A stretch of 64,000 nucleotides of DNA from Macrothele yani. Taxonomy: Eukaryota > Arthropoda > Arachnida > Araneae > Macrothelidae. Both the position numbers and the translations under genes were made by a program. Under the pieces are notes generated by a model that was given only the letters and a program-made list of their open reading frames with translations, searched no databases and had not been told where the DNA came from. Positions within the stretch are counted from its first letter, which is position 1, and the number at the start of each line of letters is the position of its first letter. The DNA lies in NCBI GenBank assembly GCA_039090855.1, contig CM077034.1, positions 12,413,970 to 12,477,969 of the forward strand, read 5' to 3'. This document shows positions 26,589 through 38,745 of this stretch, in pieces.

Positions 26589-27329
26589 AAGGCTCTTGCC
26601 AATGTTGGCCGGTATGACGATGCACTGCAGTCTCCGCTCCCCTCTGGCATCTATGAGCTGCGGACAACACGCCGCCGGACGACGGTTCATTGCTTGCCCA
26701 TCTGTGCACCGCTTTGATGGGTACTTACTACAGCAGCACACGAACAACCCACAAGCTGTGCCATTTCAGAGATCGTAGTTCCGAGGCACCGTGCCATCAC
26801 AATTTGTCCTTTATCAAACTCCGATAAGTCAGCAGCTTTTCCCATTCTGACTTTACTTAAAGGAAAGCCTGCCCTTGGGTTGTATATATGCTATTCTGCG
26901 AATTTGACCCGTGCCACTGTGTTTGGTCTCCAGGCGCGCTCAGTTCTGTAGGCTTGGGGTGGTCATAATGGAATGGCTCCTCGGTGTATACCTGAAAAGT
27001 GTTCCGATGGCAGTGGATGCCATTCTGATGTACAATAAATACCCTGTTGAGATACTGTTATGCCCAGGCCTAGATTTCATTTTTTATTAGCAGCAGCAGC
27101 ACTTGCTAGTGGCCTTATTTTTTACTAGCAAATTGCATTATCTACTAGCGAAAGTTTATTAACATTATGCAAAAGAAACTAACATGCCCCTCTCCATTAG
27201 TCAATCATGGCAAATTTTGATTTCGCCCCTGTAACTGTCACATCGTAATGCCGTAAAGATTACGAATATTTAGATATCTCACCTTTTCATGACCTGACAG
27301 ATTAATGCTAACTACACTGGCGGAAAGTG

Positions 27330-28820
27330 AAAAAAAGAACACCAAGGAGAAGTCTGATACCAACGAAATTTATACAGCATAACGGAATACAGAGGATAAC
27401 GCGATCAAAACATTATGGCAAAATACAGCTGTATTTGCTGGTAAACTGAAAAATTACATTTCCATGTAACATGGTTAGTACGAGGTTGAACCGCCATGAA
27501 CTGCGCCACACTGTGCAATTCTGGCATGGAGTCTGTCGTACAGATGTTGGATGTAAGTTTGGGGTATTGAGTTCCAAGCATCCTCAACCTGGACGCCTCA
27601 ATCGGGGATGGTCGTGGCTGGAAAGTGAAAAAAAGAACACCAAGAAGGAGTCGTCTGACACCAACGAAATTTATACATAACGGAATACAGAGGATAACGT
27701 GATCAAAACATTATGGCAAAATACAGCTGTATTTGCTGGTAAACTGAAAAATAACATTTCCATGTAACATGGTTAGTACGAGGTTGAACCGCCATGAACT
27801 GCGTCACACTGTGCAATTCTGGCATGGAGTCTGTCGTACAGATGTTGGATGTAAGTTTGGGGTATTGAGTTCCAAGCATCCTCAACCTGGACGCCTCAAT
27901 CGGGGATGGTCGTGACTAGAAAGTGAAAAAAGAACACCAAGAAGGAGACGTCTGATACCAACGAAATTTATACATAACGGAATACAGAGGATAACGTGAT
28001 CAAAACATTATGGCAAAATACAGCTGTATTTGCTGGTAAACTGAAAAATAACATTTCCATGTAACATGGTTAGTACGAGGTTGAACCGCCATGAACTGCG
28101 TCACACTGTGCAATTCTGGCATGGAGTCTGTCGTACAGATGTTGGATGTAAGTTTGGGGTATTGAGTTCCAAGCATCCTCAACCTGGACGCGTAAATCGG
28201 GGATGGTCGTGGCTGGAAAGTGAAAAAAGAACACCAAGAAGGAGACGTCTGATACCAACGAAATTTATACATAACGGAATACAGAGAATAACGTGATCAA
28301 AACATTATGGCAAAATACAGCTGTATTTGCTGGTAAACTGAAAAATAACATTTCCATGTAACATGGTTAGTACGAGGTTGAACCGCCATGAACTGCGTCA
28401 CACTGTGCAATTCTGGCATGGAGTCTGTCGTACAGATGTTGGATGTAAGTTTGGGGTATTCAGTTCCAAGCATCCTCAACCTGGACGCCTCAATCGGGGA
28501 TGGTCGTGGCTAGAAAGTGAAAAAAGAACACCAAGAAGGAGACGTCTGATACCAACGAAATCTATACATAACGGAATACAGAGGATAACGTGATCAAAAC
28601 ATTATGGCAAAATACAGCTGTATTTGCTGGTAAACTGAAAAATAACATTTCCATGTAACATGGTTAGTACGAGGTTGAACCGCCATGAACTATGAACTGC
28701 GTCACGCTGTGCAATTCTGGCATGGAGTCTGTCTTACAGATCTTGGATGTAAGTTTGGAGTTCCAAGCATCCTTAACCTGGACGCGTAAATCGGGGATGG
28801 TCTTGGCTGGCCGTGGAGAC
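27330..28820. repeat. Five tandem 297-bp units of the Tc1 3' end
   Basis: The landmark atggttagta occurs at 27471, 27769, 28066, 28363 and 28660 (spacing 297-298). Each unit runs from ggaaagtgaaaa (the inner part of the terminal inverted repeat) to the C-terminal coding end (gatggtcgtgg). Units differ by few bases. The internal units lack the outermost CACTGGC of the terminal repeat. Confidence 0.95.
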
Positions 28821-29428
28821 CGGATAAGTCGTTGTCCCATAAAATCCCACACGTGCTCAATGGGGGACAAATCCAGTGGCCATGGAAGTTGTCTCACACC
28901 ATGAAGTGCATGTTGCGGTGCACGTGCCGTGTGTGGGCGTGCGTTATCTTGCTGGAAAACACCACGATGGACCGACCTTACAAATGGCACAACAACGGGT
29001 TGAACGATGTTGATGTAGGAGGTGCTGTTTAACGTACCCGGTACAAACACTAGTTGTGTACGGGAGTGATAGCTGATCGCTCCCCACACCAGGAGTCCAG
29101 TTGTAGGCCCTGTGTGTCGCTGGCGGATGCAAAAAGGGTGGAGACGCTCCCTTGTGCATGTGCAAACACGCATACGGCCATCGGAGGCTCCCAAGCAGAA
29201 TCTGCTTTCATCGCTGAACACGACAGATCGCCATTTCCCAGTGCAGACGTTGGCGACACCACTGCAGCCGTTCCCAGGGATCGCATTCCTCCTAAAATTC
29301 CTAATATTTTGTGACCCTCCTTAAATTCCTAAAATTATACCTAAAATTTGCTATTCATCCTAAAATTTTCGTAAGCTTATTTATTAAAAACACAACCGTT
29401 ATTAACGCCAATAAATTTACCATTACGC

Positions 29429-31850
29429 AGGGTGCGCACGCGTGCTTGAAAACCTGGAAAGTCCTGGAAAATCATGATTACGTTTTCAAGGCCTGGAGTA
29501 TCCTGGAAAAACGGTGTTTTTTTAATGCCGTCTTGAATAGCCTTGAAATTTGAAATTAGTGCTTAAAAAATGCCCTTTTAGGAAATCGTGTTACTGTTAC
29601 CCCTTCATTTTTTAAAGTTCCTTTTCTCTGTTCTCAAAGAAACCACCGGCAGCGGTTTCCGATGTGCACCAAATCCTAATTTGGCTGGGGGGAAAAAAAG
29701 AAAAAAAAAGGCACTACTTCCAGTGCAATATAAAATTGGATGATTGCTAGTAGGTCGAAGGGGAGCTTGATGTCCGTCCGACAATTGAGAACAGAAGGGG
29801 AAAGAAGAGGCATTTAGCATTTGCAGGGGGTCGCGTATGTACCAAGTCAGCTGGCATCCACCAGTGAGGAGTATGCCTGAACAACACATTCATCTTCTTC
29901 TTGTTTATGTGCATGCCACCCTCCCTCCCCTCAAGAGACTTCCACTACTTATGATAAAAAATAAGAAAACTATCTTTGCGAATTTTTCACGAAAGTGGCT
30001 GAAATTTTTACATTCACTGTAATTGGATTACAGAAGCTCACTTCCAAAATTCCAGTTGAATCGGTTTAAAACTTTAAAAGTTAGCATTGGTAATTTTTAT
30101 TATGGACAAGTATGTGTGCCTCTGTGGACAGAGTGAGCCTCCAGCAGAAAGGGTGTTACCATAGCAACGGTTGATTGACAGCTGGGAGCGCTGATCTGAA
30201 GCCCTTGGTTGGGAAGAAAGCAAACACCTGTTTATCACTTCCACAGCACAAAAGGACTAAAAGAATATTTTCAGAAATCCATTTTTCTGAATTTTGAAAA
30301 TAACACAGTAAAATTTTTCCAGTAGTTAAGATACATCACAATAAAGTTCTAGTGCAAATTTCGCCAAATTCCGTTAGGAACTTTAGCAGATGCAAAAAAA
30401 AAAAAAAAACGTTGCATAATCGGATTGAAAAAAAAGAAACGGTAATTATAAGTTACGGGAAAAGCAAGTGAATTATTTTTTTTAGATGCCATGGTTTATT
30501 TAAACAGAGTGATCCTTAAATTTTTTTCTGTGATGATATGGACTCTATTTGAATTACAAACACGTTTTTATTCAGACGTCTGAGTTACTGTTTTAATAAA
30601 AAAATCATCTATAATTAAAAAGTTTTCAATGGATTTAAGCAATATTCAGCAGATAAACAAACGTATTTTAGTAAATTGCAACATCATGACGTAAATTTGG
30701 TAATTTAATTTTGTTGAAAATTGGGGAGCATTTTTTTTTTACAGTTTCTATTATAGTTAAAGTGAAGGAGGAAGGGTGCAACTTGACAGTTCAGTGAGCT
30801 GCAGGTGGTGATTTATGGTGGTGTGCCAAATGAAAAGAAGCCATTCCATCAGGTAATTCCAAAGGTTGTGTTGTGTGGACGCGTCCTCCTGCTGTTTGAT
30901 CTTAATTGGAATGTTTTTGTGCATGGGGGGGGGGGGGTCGAGAGAAATATCAGTTTCAGCTTTACAGCTTTCACAGCTCTTTTTTTTTTTTTCTTGGTAA
31001 TAAATAAAAATCATAGTTGCTGCATTCACCATTGATCCATGTTTGCATTTCTTGAATATAAACAGCAGACAATCAGAAACATAGTGTTGGGCAGGTCTTG
31101 ATGATCTTCATTTTGCATATGCTGAATTCAGTTCTGTGGGAATAAGGAATGACTTATACTGTGAATATATACAAAACTACATATTTTTGAGCTGAAAAAA
31201 TAGGTCTACTTGTACACAGTAGCTAAAGTGTGAACTCAGATGAAGACAATCAGACATACGGACGTCTGATTCCATAAAAAAATCAACAGTTTTTTTATTT
31301 ACACTACAGGTAAAAAAGCAAAAACATGTTTTTAAACGTTATAAAGGAAAACGGATTTTTGAAACGCATGACTTGATCTTAATTTCTGAAAGTTTCTTTT
31401 TTCCACATCCTTTTTTTTTTCAATTACAATACACTGTAACAGGATACTGTGTGTTATATCACTTAGAGATATGGCAGATTTTCGGTTGCTGATATCCGCG
31501 ATCGTAAGCGGTAGTTGCATTGCGATTGTTGATGATGACAAGATAAATACTGGAGTGATGTAAAATGTTGCATAAACTAAAAAAATAAAGCCCTCCCCCC
31601 CCACCCCCCACCCCAAACTTTTATGCGGTCATCATAGCTGATCAACCATTTCATTCCATGAACATCAGCACATTTCAATCATTTGACCATTGGGGGTCTG
31701 ACGGAATTCAGCAGTGCTTAAGCGCCCTAGCGCAACGAAAACATGCTAATTTTGGACAGTTCTATTCCCTTCCCCTCTACCATCCCTAATAATTGAGAGT
31801 GCATACATTGAGAGTGTTTCAAATATTCTATTTATGAGCTAGTTTTTGCG
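29429..31850. other. Middle of CAGGGATC copy 1, unassigned
   Basis: It starts with a possible second element end (cagggtgcgcacgcgtgctt, followed by aaaacctggaaagtcctgg). The remainder is AT-rich with G, C and T homopolymers (for example a G-run at 30925-30935). I recognise no protein. Confidence 0.45.
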
Positions 31851-31859
31851 CTGTTTGTT

Positions 31860-32066
31860 ATGCTTTTATTTTCGAAGAAAGAGAGGGAAAATAAGGAAAA
31901 GCAGCTAGAGAAAAAAAGAAAAGCTGAGTTTGATGACAAAATAAAAGAAAATGATGCAGAAATAAATAGGCTTAAAAAAGATAAAGAAGCCTCCCTAGCA
32001 GTAATTCAAGAGGGAACAGAAAGAATGAAAAAAGCTGTAGAAAAACAAAATACTGTTGTGAAATAG
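31860..32066 (+). pseudogene. Lys/Glu-rich coiled-coil fragment of the element's ORF (copy 1)
   Basis: The frame reads KKERENKEKQLEKKRKAEFD, then NDAEINRLKKDKEASLAVIQ and EGTERMKKAVEKQNTVVK before a stop caused by a small indel. It corresponds to the second half of the ORF in copy 2 (52800-53237). Heptad-like charged and hydrophobic spacing suggests a coiled coil. The BED finger part is absent in this copy. Confidence 0.6.
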
Positions 32067-33838
32067 CAGTTGCCTCTAACTTGATCATACAAGGTTCAGC
32101 TGAAATAAAGAAAACTGAAAGTAAATTAGTTGTGGTGGAAGCAGAAAAAGATAGGCTAATCAGGAAAAGGTTAAAACAATAATATGAAAAAAGTAATTCA
32201 GTGAACAATTGTACATAGTTCTTGGTTTTCAATTACCTTTTTAGGATATTATAGTTTAATGTGAAACCTGAAAACTTCACTGTGAAAATCGTGAATTGCT
32301 TCTGGTTCAACAGCATATTAATGTTCAAAGTGAAACTTGAATGTGGTAAATATACTTGAATATGATAACACGTGAAAAGATAAGAACTGAACATTAGAAG
32401 TAAATCATACTTAAACTTTAGACATTAGACGTTATGCAAAAAATTTGGGTGTGAACTTCGACCATATATACTAATGGACTGCGCATTGGCAATAGCTGCA
32501 TCAAAGCCGCCATGGCTCAAACATTGGGCACGTCATCATCAGACTCCAAATTTCGTGTACAAATGCTGTTAAGATTACTAATTTACGCTGCAGAACTTCA
32601 GTGTTTTCGGTGTATTATGTGAATGCACCTCGTATATAATGGACCTCATATATATGGACTCTTCAGGTAAGTTTACTTATGAGCTATATACATGCATGAT
32701 CGTGTTTACATTTTGTGATTTATAATGTGATGAACATTTGCGAAGAATTTGGAACATGCATTCCATTTTTTTTTATTAAGTTACTATATTTTTATATCAA
32801 TAGCTGCAAGTTTCTGGTTAAGTAATTGAAATTTATTGACTTAGGTATTTAATTCGTTTCTTACCCATGAAAAATCATAGAACTTTCTTTACTATATCGG
32901 TCAGAGCAACCATAAGCACAGCAGGTGTAACCCATCTTTTTGACTGTTGTCATGTGATTTTATGTTGGAGCCAGAAATTTTGATGTCATGCGCAGTCTAT
33001 CAGTATATATGGTTGAAGGGTGTGAAGCAAACTCTTTACAATGTATACAAAGTTGTTTTACTAGATGTATACAAATATACATCTAGTTTTTATTGAAATA
33101 CACTCCTAAAATTTTTCTAAAAATTCCTAAAATTCCTAAAATTCTTACCTAAAATTTTCCAGAAGTATGCTATGATCCCTGCGTTCCTGACCGCGGGCTG
33201 GAGTCGGAGGTACACATGCCAGAGGCACACGTGCACGTAGTCCTGCATCCAGTAGACGGTTGCGGATTGTTCGCAGTCACCTCTGGTGCAACGGCAACTC
33301 GGATTTGCGTTGCAGTGGATGTTCTGCTTGACAACGCCGCTCTTATGCGTCGGTCGGTCCGCTCATCAGTCTGTCTGTGACTCCCGGTTTCACGTCTTCT
33401 CGTGTGGGAATGTTCCTCGGACCATCTACGCCACCGTCGTACCACCACCGATGCTTCCCGTCCAATTCGCTCCGCAATACGACGATACGACCACCCGGCC
33501 TCGCGGAGTCCGACTAGACGACCTCGCTCAAAGTCCGATAACTGCTGAAATCGTACACGTCTTCCATGTCCAGGCATTGTAGCTTCTGCAGGGTCTTCGC
33601 ACGTGTACGTACACCGACGACTGATTACATTCACTTCGCCGTACTCCTTAAATACCACCGACGATAATTTGCATATTATGCCGTGCTGTGGCGTAAGCGC
33701 TCACTGGTTGGTCCCGAAATTAACATCACACCTACGTAAACTCGAACCCATTAGCATATGTAAATTTTATGATCGTCCACCAATTCCTTCTTGGTGTTCT
33801 TTTTTCACTTTCCGCCAGTGTATTTAATTTGAATGCAA

Positions 33839-33874
<36 letters not shown>

Positions 33875-34374
33875 CAAAATTCAGTAACAGTTAGTATTCA
33901 AAATCTTAAGTTGTTTTCTGTATGGTTTATGATTTGGGTTTTTTTGGGTGTTTTCATCATACCACTTTAAAACAGCAGGCCTGGGGGTCAAGCTTTTTTT
34001 TTCCGTACAGATCTTAAATACTCATGAGAGCATTCAATGTTTGTAAGCTTAAACTGCCCCTACAATCACCGGATTCTCTTCATGAAACTGAACGAATGTG
34101 TACCTGAAAGTAGACAAGGGAAATATACTGGATATTTCTACTAATGCCAAAATGTTTTTATAATGTTCGTACTCTTCAAGAAACATTCGTTTCCAGAAAG
34201 CAGTTGTTCCTTTTTGTACGTGTCTAAAACAAGTTACATGCGCAATGCAGTGGCACTTAACAGTTCACACAACAACATTCAAAAAATTTTCCACTAGCAA
34301 CTTTTGCAATCACTAGCAAAATGCATTTGTTTGCTAGCAATGCGATACTGACTACTGGTCTAAATCGATCCCTG

Positions 34375-34612
34375 GTTAGGCCAATAAAATGCTAAGGAAT
34401 ATCTCTCCAGCAATCCCTGTGTAAGACAAAGACTCTTGTTTTGAAGCTCTGCAAGAAGAAAATTCCCAGATTCCCTTGTGGTTGAGAACCTACCAAGCAA
34501 GGATTGTGTACGATGGAGTTGAGGTCTTCCGGAAGTGCCATATCTGGAGTTTCAGCCTTGTGTCTGTCATATTCACGTGTGGGGTGTTATGCTTATACAT
34601 ATATTTAATATA
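34375..34612. other. Short intronic spacer
   Basis: Unassigned sequence between the nested hAT and the Tigger element. Confidence 0.5.
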
Positions 34613-36720
34613 CCGTATATACTTGCGTATAAGTCGAGAAATTTGGGACAAAATGAGAGCTTCAAAGTAGTGGGGTCGACTTATGTGCGGGGTCCAAAAA
34701 AATTGTAAGTCCAAAAGTTCTTCCCGTGAGGCAAAAGGTAATCCATCCCAAAAGAAATAAAAATGCCGATGCAGTATTAATTACGAAATCGCAACCCTCC
34801 GAAATAAAAAACACCGATGTGGTAGAATTACGAAATCGTGACCCTCCGAATTTCTTCGCGCTTTGAAAAGTCTCCTCTCTCCTGGCTTTGCGTATCCACA
34901 GCACAGTCACAGACGCGCATAGAAAGCTCCGCCCTTCCGACTACCAGTTGATTGCGCTGGCCTTCGACGTAACGGAGCCATGCGACAGACAGAGTTAGGT
35001 GTTGCTTGTTCTTAATCGCACGTGTCGCGCTTCTCCTATATTATGGGTGACACGGATCGTGTAAAGAAACGGATGTCCTATAACGCAGGATTCAAGTTGA
35101 AAGTGGTTTCTTTTGCAGAAAATACTGTGCTGCTTCACGTCAATTTGGCATTAACGAAAAACGGATTCGAGATTGGCGTAAAAAAGCAACTGACTTGGTG
35201 AAAATCGCAGAAGGCGCTGCGCCGTGGAACGACATCTTTCCCAGAGCTGGATGACTTGAATGACTGGATTGTGACTTGAATGAGTGTCTTGAATGACTGG
35301 ATTGTGGGCTGCAGACAAAATGGTTACATTGTAACGCGAACTGGTATACGTTTGCGAGCAATGAAGCTCGCAAAAGATGAAAAGTTTGCAGCCGCAAATA
35401 ACACTTTTCGTGCCTCACCAGGTTGGTGCACAAGGTTCATGAACCGCTATGGGTTGTGTCTACGCCAGCGCACCAAAATTGTACAAAAGTTACCTTGTGA
35501 CCTCGAAGCAAAGATAATGCAAAGATAATGGAATTTCAAAAGTATGTAATTCAAAAGAGAAAAGAGACTGCTTTTGAACTTTCCCAAATAGGGAACATGG
35601 ATGAAACCGCCATGTGTTTCGACCTTCCTGGAAATAAGACGGTGAACCAAAAGGGCGAAAAAAATATCTTGATCAAAACGACTGGCCACTAAAAATCCAG
35701 TTTCACGGTTGTTCTTTCCTGTTTGGCCGACGGCAGTAAGCTACCTCCGGTAATAATTTTCAAACGCAAAACTCTGCCGAGAAGCGTTGTCTTTCCGTCT
35801 GGGGTGCTCGTTCGTGCCCATGAAAAAGGATGGATGAACGAATCCGGAACAATTGACTGGTTAAAGAATGTGTGGAACAAAAGGCCAGGTGCACTTTTGA
35901 GGAAACCTCTTTTGGTGTGGGATATGTTTGTTGCACACCGTTGTGCAGAAGTGAAAAAAACTGCAGAAAATTCAAAAACAACTCTTGCTGTCATCCCAGG
36001 TGGGTTGACATCTGTTCTTCAACCACTAGATGTCTGCCTTAATAAGCCCTTCAAGGACAATGTGCGGAGGTATTGGGCAGATTGGATAAGTTCAGATTTG
36101 CCGACCGAAACCAAGGGTGGAAATCTAAAGAAGCCGGATATCGTTTCGATTGCGCGACGGGTCAAGGATGCTTGGGATGCGATACCTGCGGAAATGGTCG
36201 TGAAATCATTCAAGAAATGTTGCGTTAGTAGCAAACTTGATGGCACAGAGGATGAGATTTTTATGAGTGATGATTACAGTGATTCTGATGACACAGGCAT
36301 TGATGGGAAAACAGTTCAAAAAAGTCATTCAAGAAATGTCATTCAAGAAATGTTGCATTAGTAACAAACTTGATGGCACAGAGGATGATGAGATTTTTAT
36401 GAGTGATGATGACAGTGACTGATGACACAGGCATAGATGGGAATACTGATGTTTATGATGACGCGCCGATGACTGAGAAATACTTTTTGAACTGTTTGGC
36501 GAGTCTGACTTGGAATCGGATTTTGAAGGGTTCCGATGAAGTTTTTGGCTATGCAAATTAAATTTAGTATTATATATATAATTTTTTTCGTTTTTGAATA
36601 AATTCATTGAAATTTTTTTTTCTCGTTCCGGGATCGACTTATACGCGAGTTTCAGATTTTTTATGATTTTTTTCCTCTGAAAGTGGGGGAGGGGGTCGAC
36701 TTATACGCGAGTATATACGG
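34613..36720 (+). mobile_element. pogo/Tigger-type element
   Basis: Terminal inverted repeats start CCGTATATACTTGCGTATAA (34613) and, reversed, CCGTATATACTCGCGTATAA (ending 36720), with TA on each side (34611-34612, 36721-36722). The length of 2108 bp and the encoded CENP-B-type transposase fit pogo/Tigger. A second copy of the tcgacttatacgcgag motif lies inside the right end (about 36637). Confidence 0.95.
35043..36361 (+). pseudogene. pogo/Tigger transposase, frameshifted
   Basis: It starts MGDTDRVKKRMSYNAGFKLK (psq-type HTH), and after a frameshift near 35125 continues as a block resembling ASRQFGINEKRIRDWRKKA. A CENP-B second HTH region is at 35280-35528 (KDEKFAAANNTFRASPGWCT). The DDE_1 domain follows: MDETAMCFD (first Asp, about 35600), a clean open stretch 35723-36361 with ADGSKLPPVIIFKRK, WDMFVAHRC (second Asp) and LQPLDVCLNKPFK (third Asp, 35 residues later). 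An acidic tail with DSDD repeats follows and is partly duplicated at 36240-36440. Stops near 35690 and 35530 make it inactive. Confidence 0.9.
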
Positions 36721-36869
36721 TAATGGTTGAACAGGTTAGCCAGTTTTCGGGCTCGTTTGGGCCCGGGCTCTGTCTTTCAGTATAAAATTCAAACTGTGGC
36801 TTCGAAAATTGAGCCTAAACTCAGCTCTAGAACCCTGAAGAGTTTGACGAAATATCCAGTTAACATGTC

Positions 36870-37075
36870 CAGTAGAACCTGTTACTTAGTCAGATGGAAA
36901 TATTCCTCCCCTTTTAACTGCATTTTATAACCTGCGTAACAACTCTGGATCTAACTGCTGAGTCAGTGACAGAACCTGTTACCTAGTCAGATGGAAATAT
37001 TCCTCCCCTTTTAACTGCATTTTATAACCTGCATATAACAACTCTGGATCTAACTGCTGAGTCAGTGACATCAGG
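36870..37075. repeat. Tandem duplication of about 98 bp
   Basis: The segment beginning agaacctgttacttagtcag (about 36876) is repeated from about 36974, both ending with aactgctgagtcagtgac. Confidence 0.9.
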
Positions 37076-37770
37076 CAAAGTCTGTTTCTAGGAACCCTTC
37101 ATACAAGACTATTTATTGAAATTGTACCAGTGTATCTTCAATGTTCTGAGCAGCTTTATATGTCAAAGCTGTTCCAAAGATATTTTACGGAAAGTTGATC
37201 TTGGGTATTCTTACCACCTGAGTAGGGAAACTTTTGCAAGGTTGCAGTGAAGCACTGATTGATAGGGTCAAGCATGCTCTTTATTGTAGCAAGAACTTAG
37301 TTTTTGTCGACATTACCGATGCTTTGGGAGTCGAAAGTGTACTATAAAGAGAGAATTTCAAAGGGATCGCTAAATCTTTAACTTTTAATCTTTCGATTTA
37401 CTGTCAACTTCTTCACAAAATGTATGTTGTGCAATTATGCAGTTTTTATTTAGACTTCTTGAATCGCATGTATTGAGGGAACCTGTGCTTATGGTACAAA
37501 GTGACTCAAGGAGGACAGGGTGGTGTTCTGTTTGTGCAAAGGCATATCCCTATTCAGAAAAAAAAAAAGAGCTGTGTATTGCAATTTTGCATGTTAGGAT
37601 GGCAGTTTTCCAGTGAAATGTCAACCATTTTTATTAAAAAGCATTTGAAGACATTGCTGTGAACGCTTACAAAAATTTGAAAACTTTAATTTCTCAAAGG
37701 AGGACAAGGAAGTATTACTACCTTCATGTGATTTTTAAATATTTCTGAACATGCTAATTTTTATCATAAT
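37076..37770. other. Intron 2, no gene recognised
   Basis: No motif-bearing frame or element end seen. Confidence 0.5.
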
Positions 37771-38745
37771 CATCAACCATTATCAATCCACTGCTGGATG
37801 AAGGTCTCTCCAAGCCTCTTCCACAACGGTCTGTCTTGTGCCAGTCTCCTCCATGTCACTCCTGCATACTTTCGAATTTCATCCACCCATTTCCCATGTG
37901 GTCTTCTTCTGGGTCTTTTCCTGTCCCTTGGAATCCAATCTGAAATTTCGGCTGTCCATCGATGGTCTGTCCTTCTGGCAGTATGTCCGGCCCATTGTCA
38001 TTTCAGGGATTTTACTCTGATCATGTGGATCAGAAAAATGACAGACATCTAGTTCCTCTTCTTATCTCTCCTGGTTGCACCAAGCATGCACCTCTCCAGG
38101 CTGTATGTTATTACCTTCATGTGATTTTTAAATATTTCTGAACATGCTAATTTTTATCATAATCATCAACCATTATCAATCCACTGCTGGATGAAGGTCT
38201 CTCCAAGCCTCTTCCACAACTTTCTGTCTTGTGCCAGTCTCCTCCATGTCACTCCCGCATACTTTCGAATTTCATCCACCTATCTCCCATGTGGTCTTTT
38301 CCTGTCCCTTGGAATCCAATCTGAAATTTCGGCTGTCCATCGATGGTCTGTCCTTCTGGCAGTATGTCCGGCCCATTGCCATTTCAGGGATTTTACTCTG
38401 ATCATGTGGATCAGAAAAATGACAGACTTCTAGTTCCTCTTATCTCTCCTGGTTACACCAAGCATGCACCTCTCCAGGCTGCTTTGAGTTGTCTGCAGCC
38501 TTTGCATGTCTCTTTTAGTTAAGGTCCATGTATCTGCACCATACGTAAGCACTGGAAGGATGCACTGATCAAACACTCTTCTTTTAAGACATAATGGCAT
38601 ATTACTCTTGAAAATTATACTGTTTCTTCCAAAAGCTCTCTAGGCAAGTTTTGTACGCCGATTAATTTCGTCATCAATGTGACCCTTGCTTGATATCTGC
38701 TGTCCAAGATAAACGTATGCATCTGTTATCTCCAATATTTTAAAA
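37771..38745 (-). pseudogene. RTE-type LINE C-terminal fragment with internal duplication
   Basis: On the minus strand I read AYVYLGQQISSKGHIDDEIN and RRTKLA near 38640-38720, CILPVLTYGADTWTLTKRDM near 38500-38570, LERCMLGVTRRDK near 38450, and then MAMGRTYCQKDRPSMDSRNF near 38330-38390. This is the region downstream of the reverse transcriptase in RTE-like elements. The last part, with the flanking accttcatgtgatttttaaa, is repeated: about 37720-38100 and 38110-38440 are tandem copies. The RT core is missing. Confidence 0.85.

Larger units (their letters stand above)
22466..26990 (-). mobile_element. Tc1-like element remnant with expanded and invaded interior
   Basis: The left end contains ataagccattacattatgac (22473) and the right end is the reverse complement of tatacaccgaggagccattc (about 26962-26991), an imperfect terminal inverted repeat. 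On the minus strand the N-terminal HTH is clear at about 26630-26845 ([20 protein letters not shown], then [11 protein letters not shown]), and a C-terminal piece (HLVESMPCRM and a preceding ELEDLLL) lies at 22500-22650. Everything between is replaced by a 6 x 220-bp array (22551-23850), repeat D and a SINE array. The catalytic core is absent. Confidence 0.8.
29275..33181 (+). mobile_element. CAGGGATC element, copy 1 (inner layer, hAT-like)
   Basis: It begins CAGGGATCGCATTCCTCC and ends with the reverse complement of CAGGGATCATAGCATAC, flanked by an exact 6-bp duplication cgttcc (29269-29274, 33182-33187). Its right 1.3 kb (31875-33181) is almost identical to copy 2 (52890-54215), and its first 150 bp also match; the middle (29428-31870) differs and contains other repeat ends (cagggtgcgcacgcg at 29429). 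Subterminal cctaaaatt motifs are repeated many times at both ends. A coiled-coil-coding stretch lies at 31860-32066. Confidence 0.9.
27315..33820 (-). mobile_element. Tc1-like element with 3' array and nested insertion (middle layer)
   Basis: Terminal inverted repeats CACTGGCGGAAAGTGAAAAA are at 27315 and, reversed, ending at 33820, each next to TA (27313-27314, 33821-33822). The transposase is on the minus strand. The N-terminal paired HTH is at about 33183-33580 (start MPGHGRRVRFQQLSDFERGR; also LREAGWSYRRIAERIGREAS). The catalytic part is at 28664-29270: FSDESRFCLG, FQQDNARPHTARAP and DLSPIEHVWDFMG, giving the Tc1 D, D, E triad. A CAGGGATC element at 29275-33181 splits the gene, and the 3' end is amplified to five 297-bp units (27330-28820). 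Net of these the element is about 1.4 kb, normal for Tc1. Small frameshifts and a deletion after RAPQHALHGV make it inactive. Confidence 0.93.
27065..34374 (-). mobile_element. hAT element hosting nested insertions (outer shell)
   Basis: The left end CAGGCCTAGATTTCA and the right end, reverse complement of CAGGGATCGATTTAGA, are flanked by gttatgcc (27057-27064) and gttaggcc (34375-34382), an 8-bp duplication with one mismatch. On the minus strand a C-terminal hAT fragment is visible at about 33880-34010 (PAVLKWYDENTQKNPNHKPY), homologous to the fragment at 11236-11526. Subterminal TTGCTAG motifs are shared with the copies at 10980 and 13646. A Tc1-like element occupies 27315-33820. Without insertions the shell is only about 0.8 kb. 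Confidence 0.88.

Noticed and set aside
22551..28820. CRISPR-like repeat arrays
   Set aside because: Units are contiguous tandem repeats without unique spacers, in a eukaryotic intron.
29605..29889. 94-codon minus-strand frame
   Set aside because: Low-complexity Phe/Pro stretch from homopolymers; no homologous frame in the second CAGGGATC copy.
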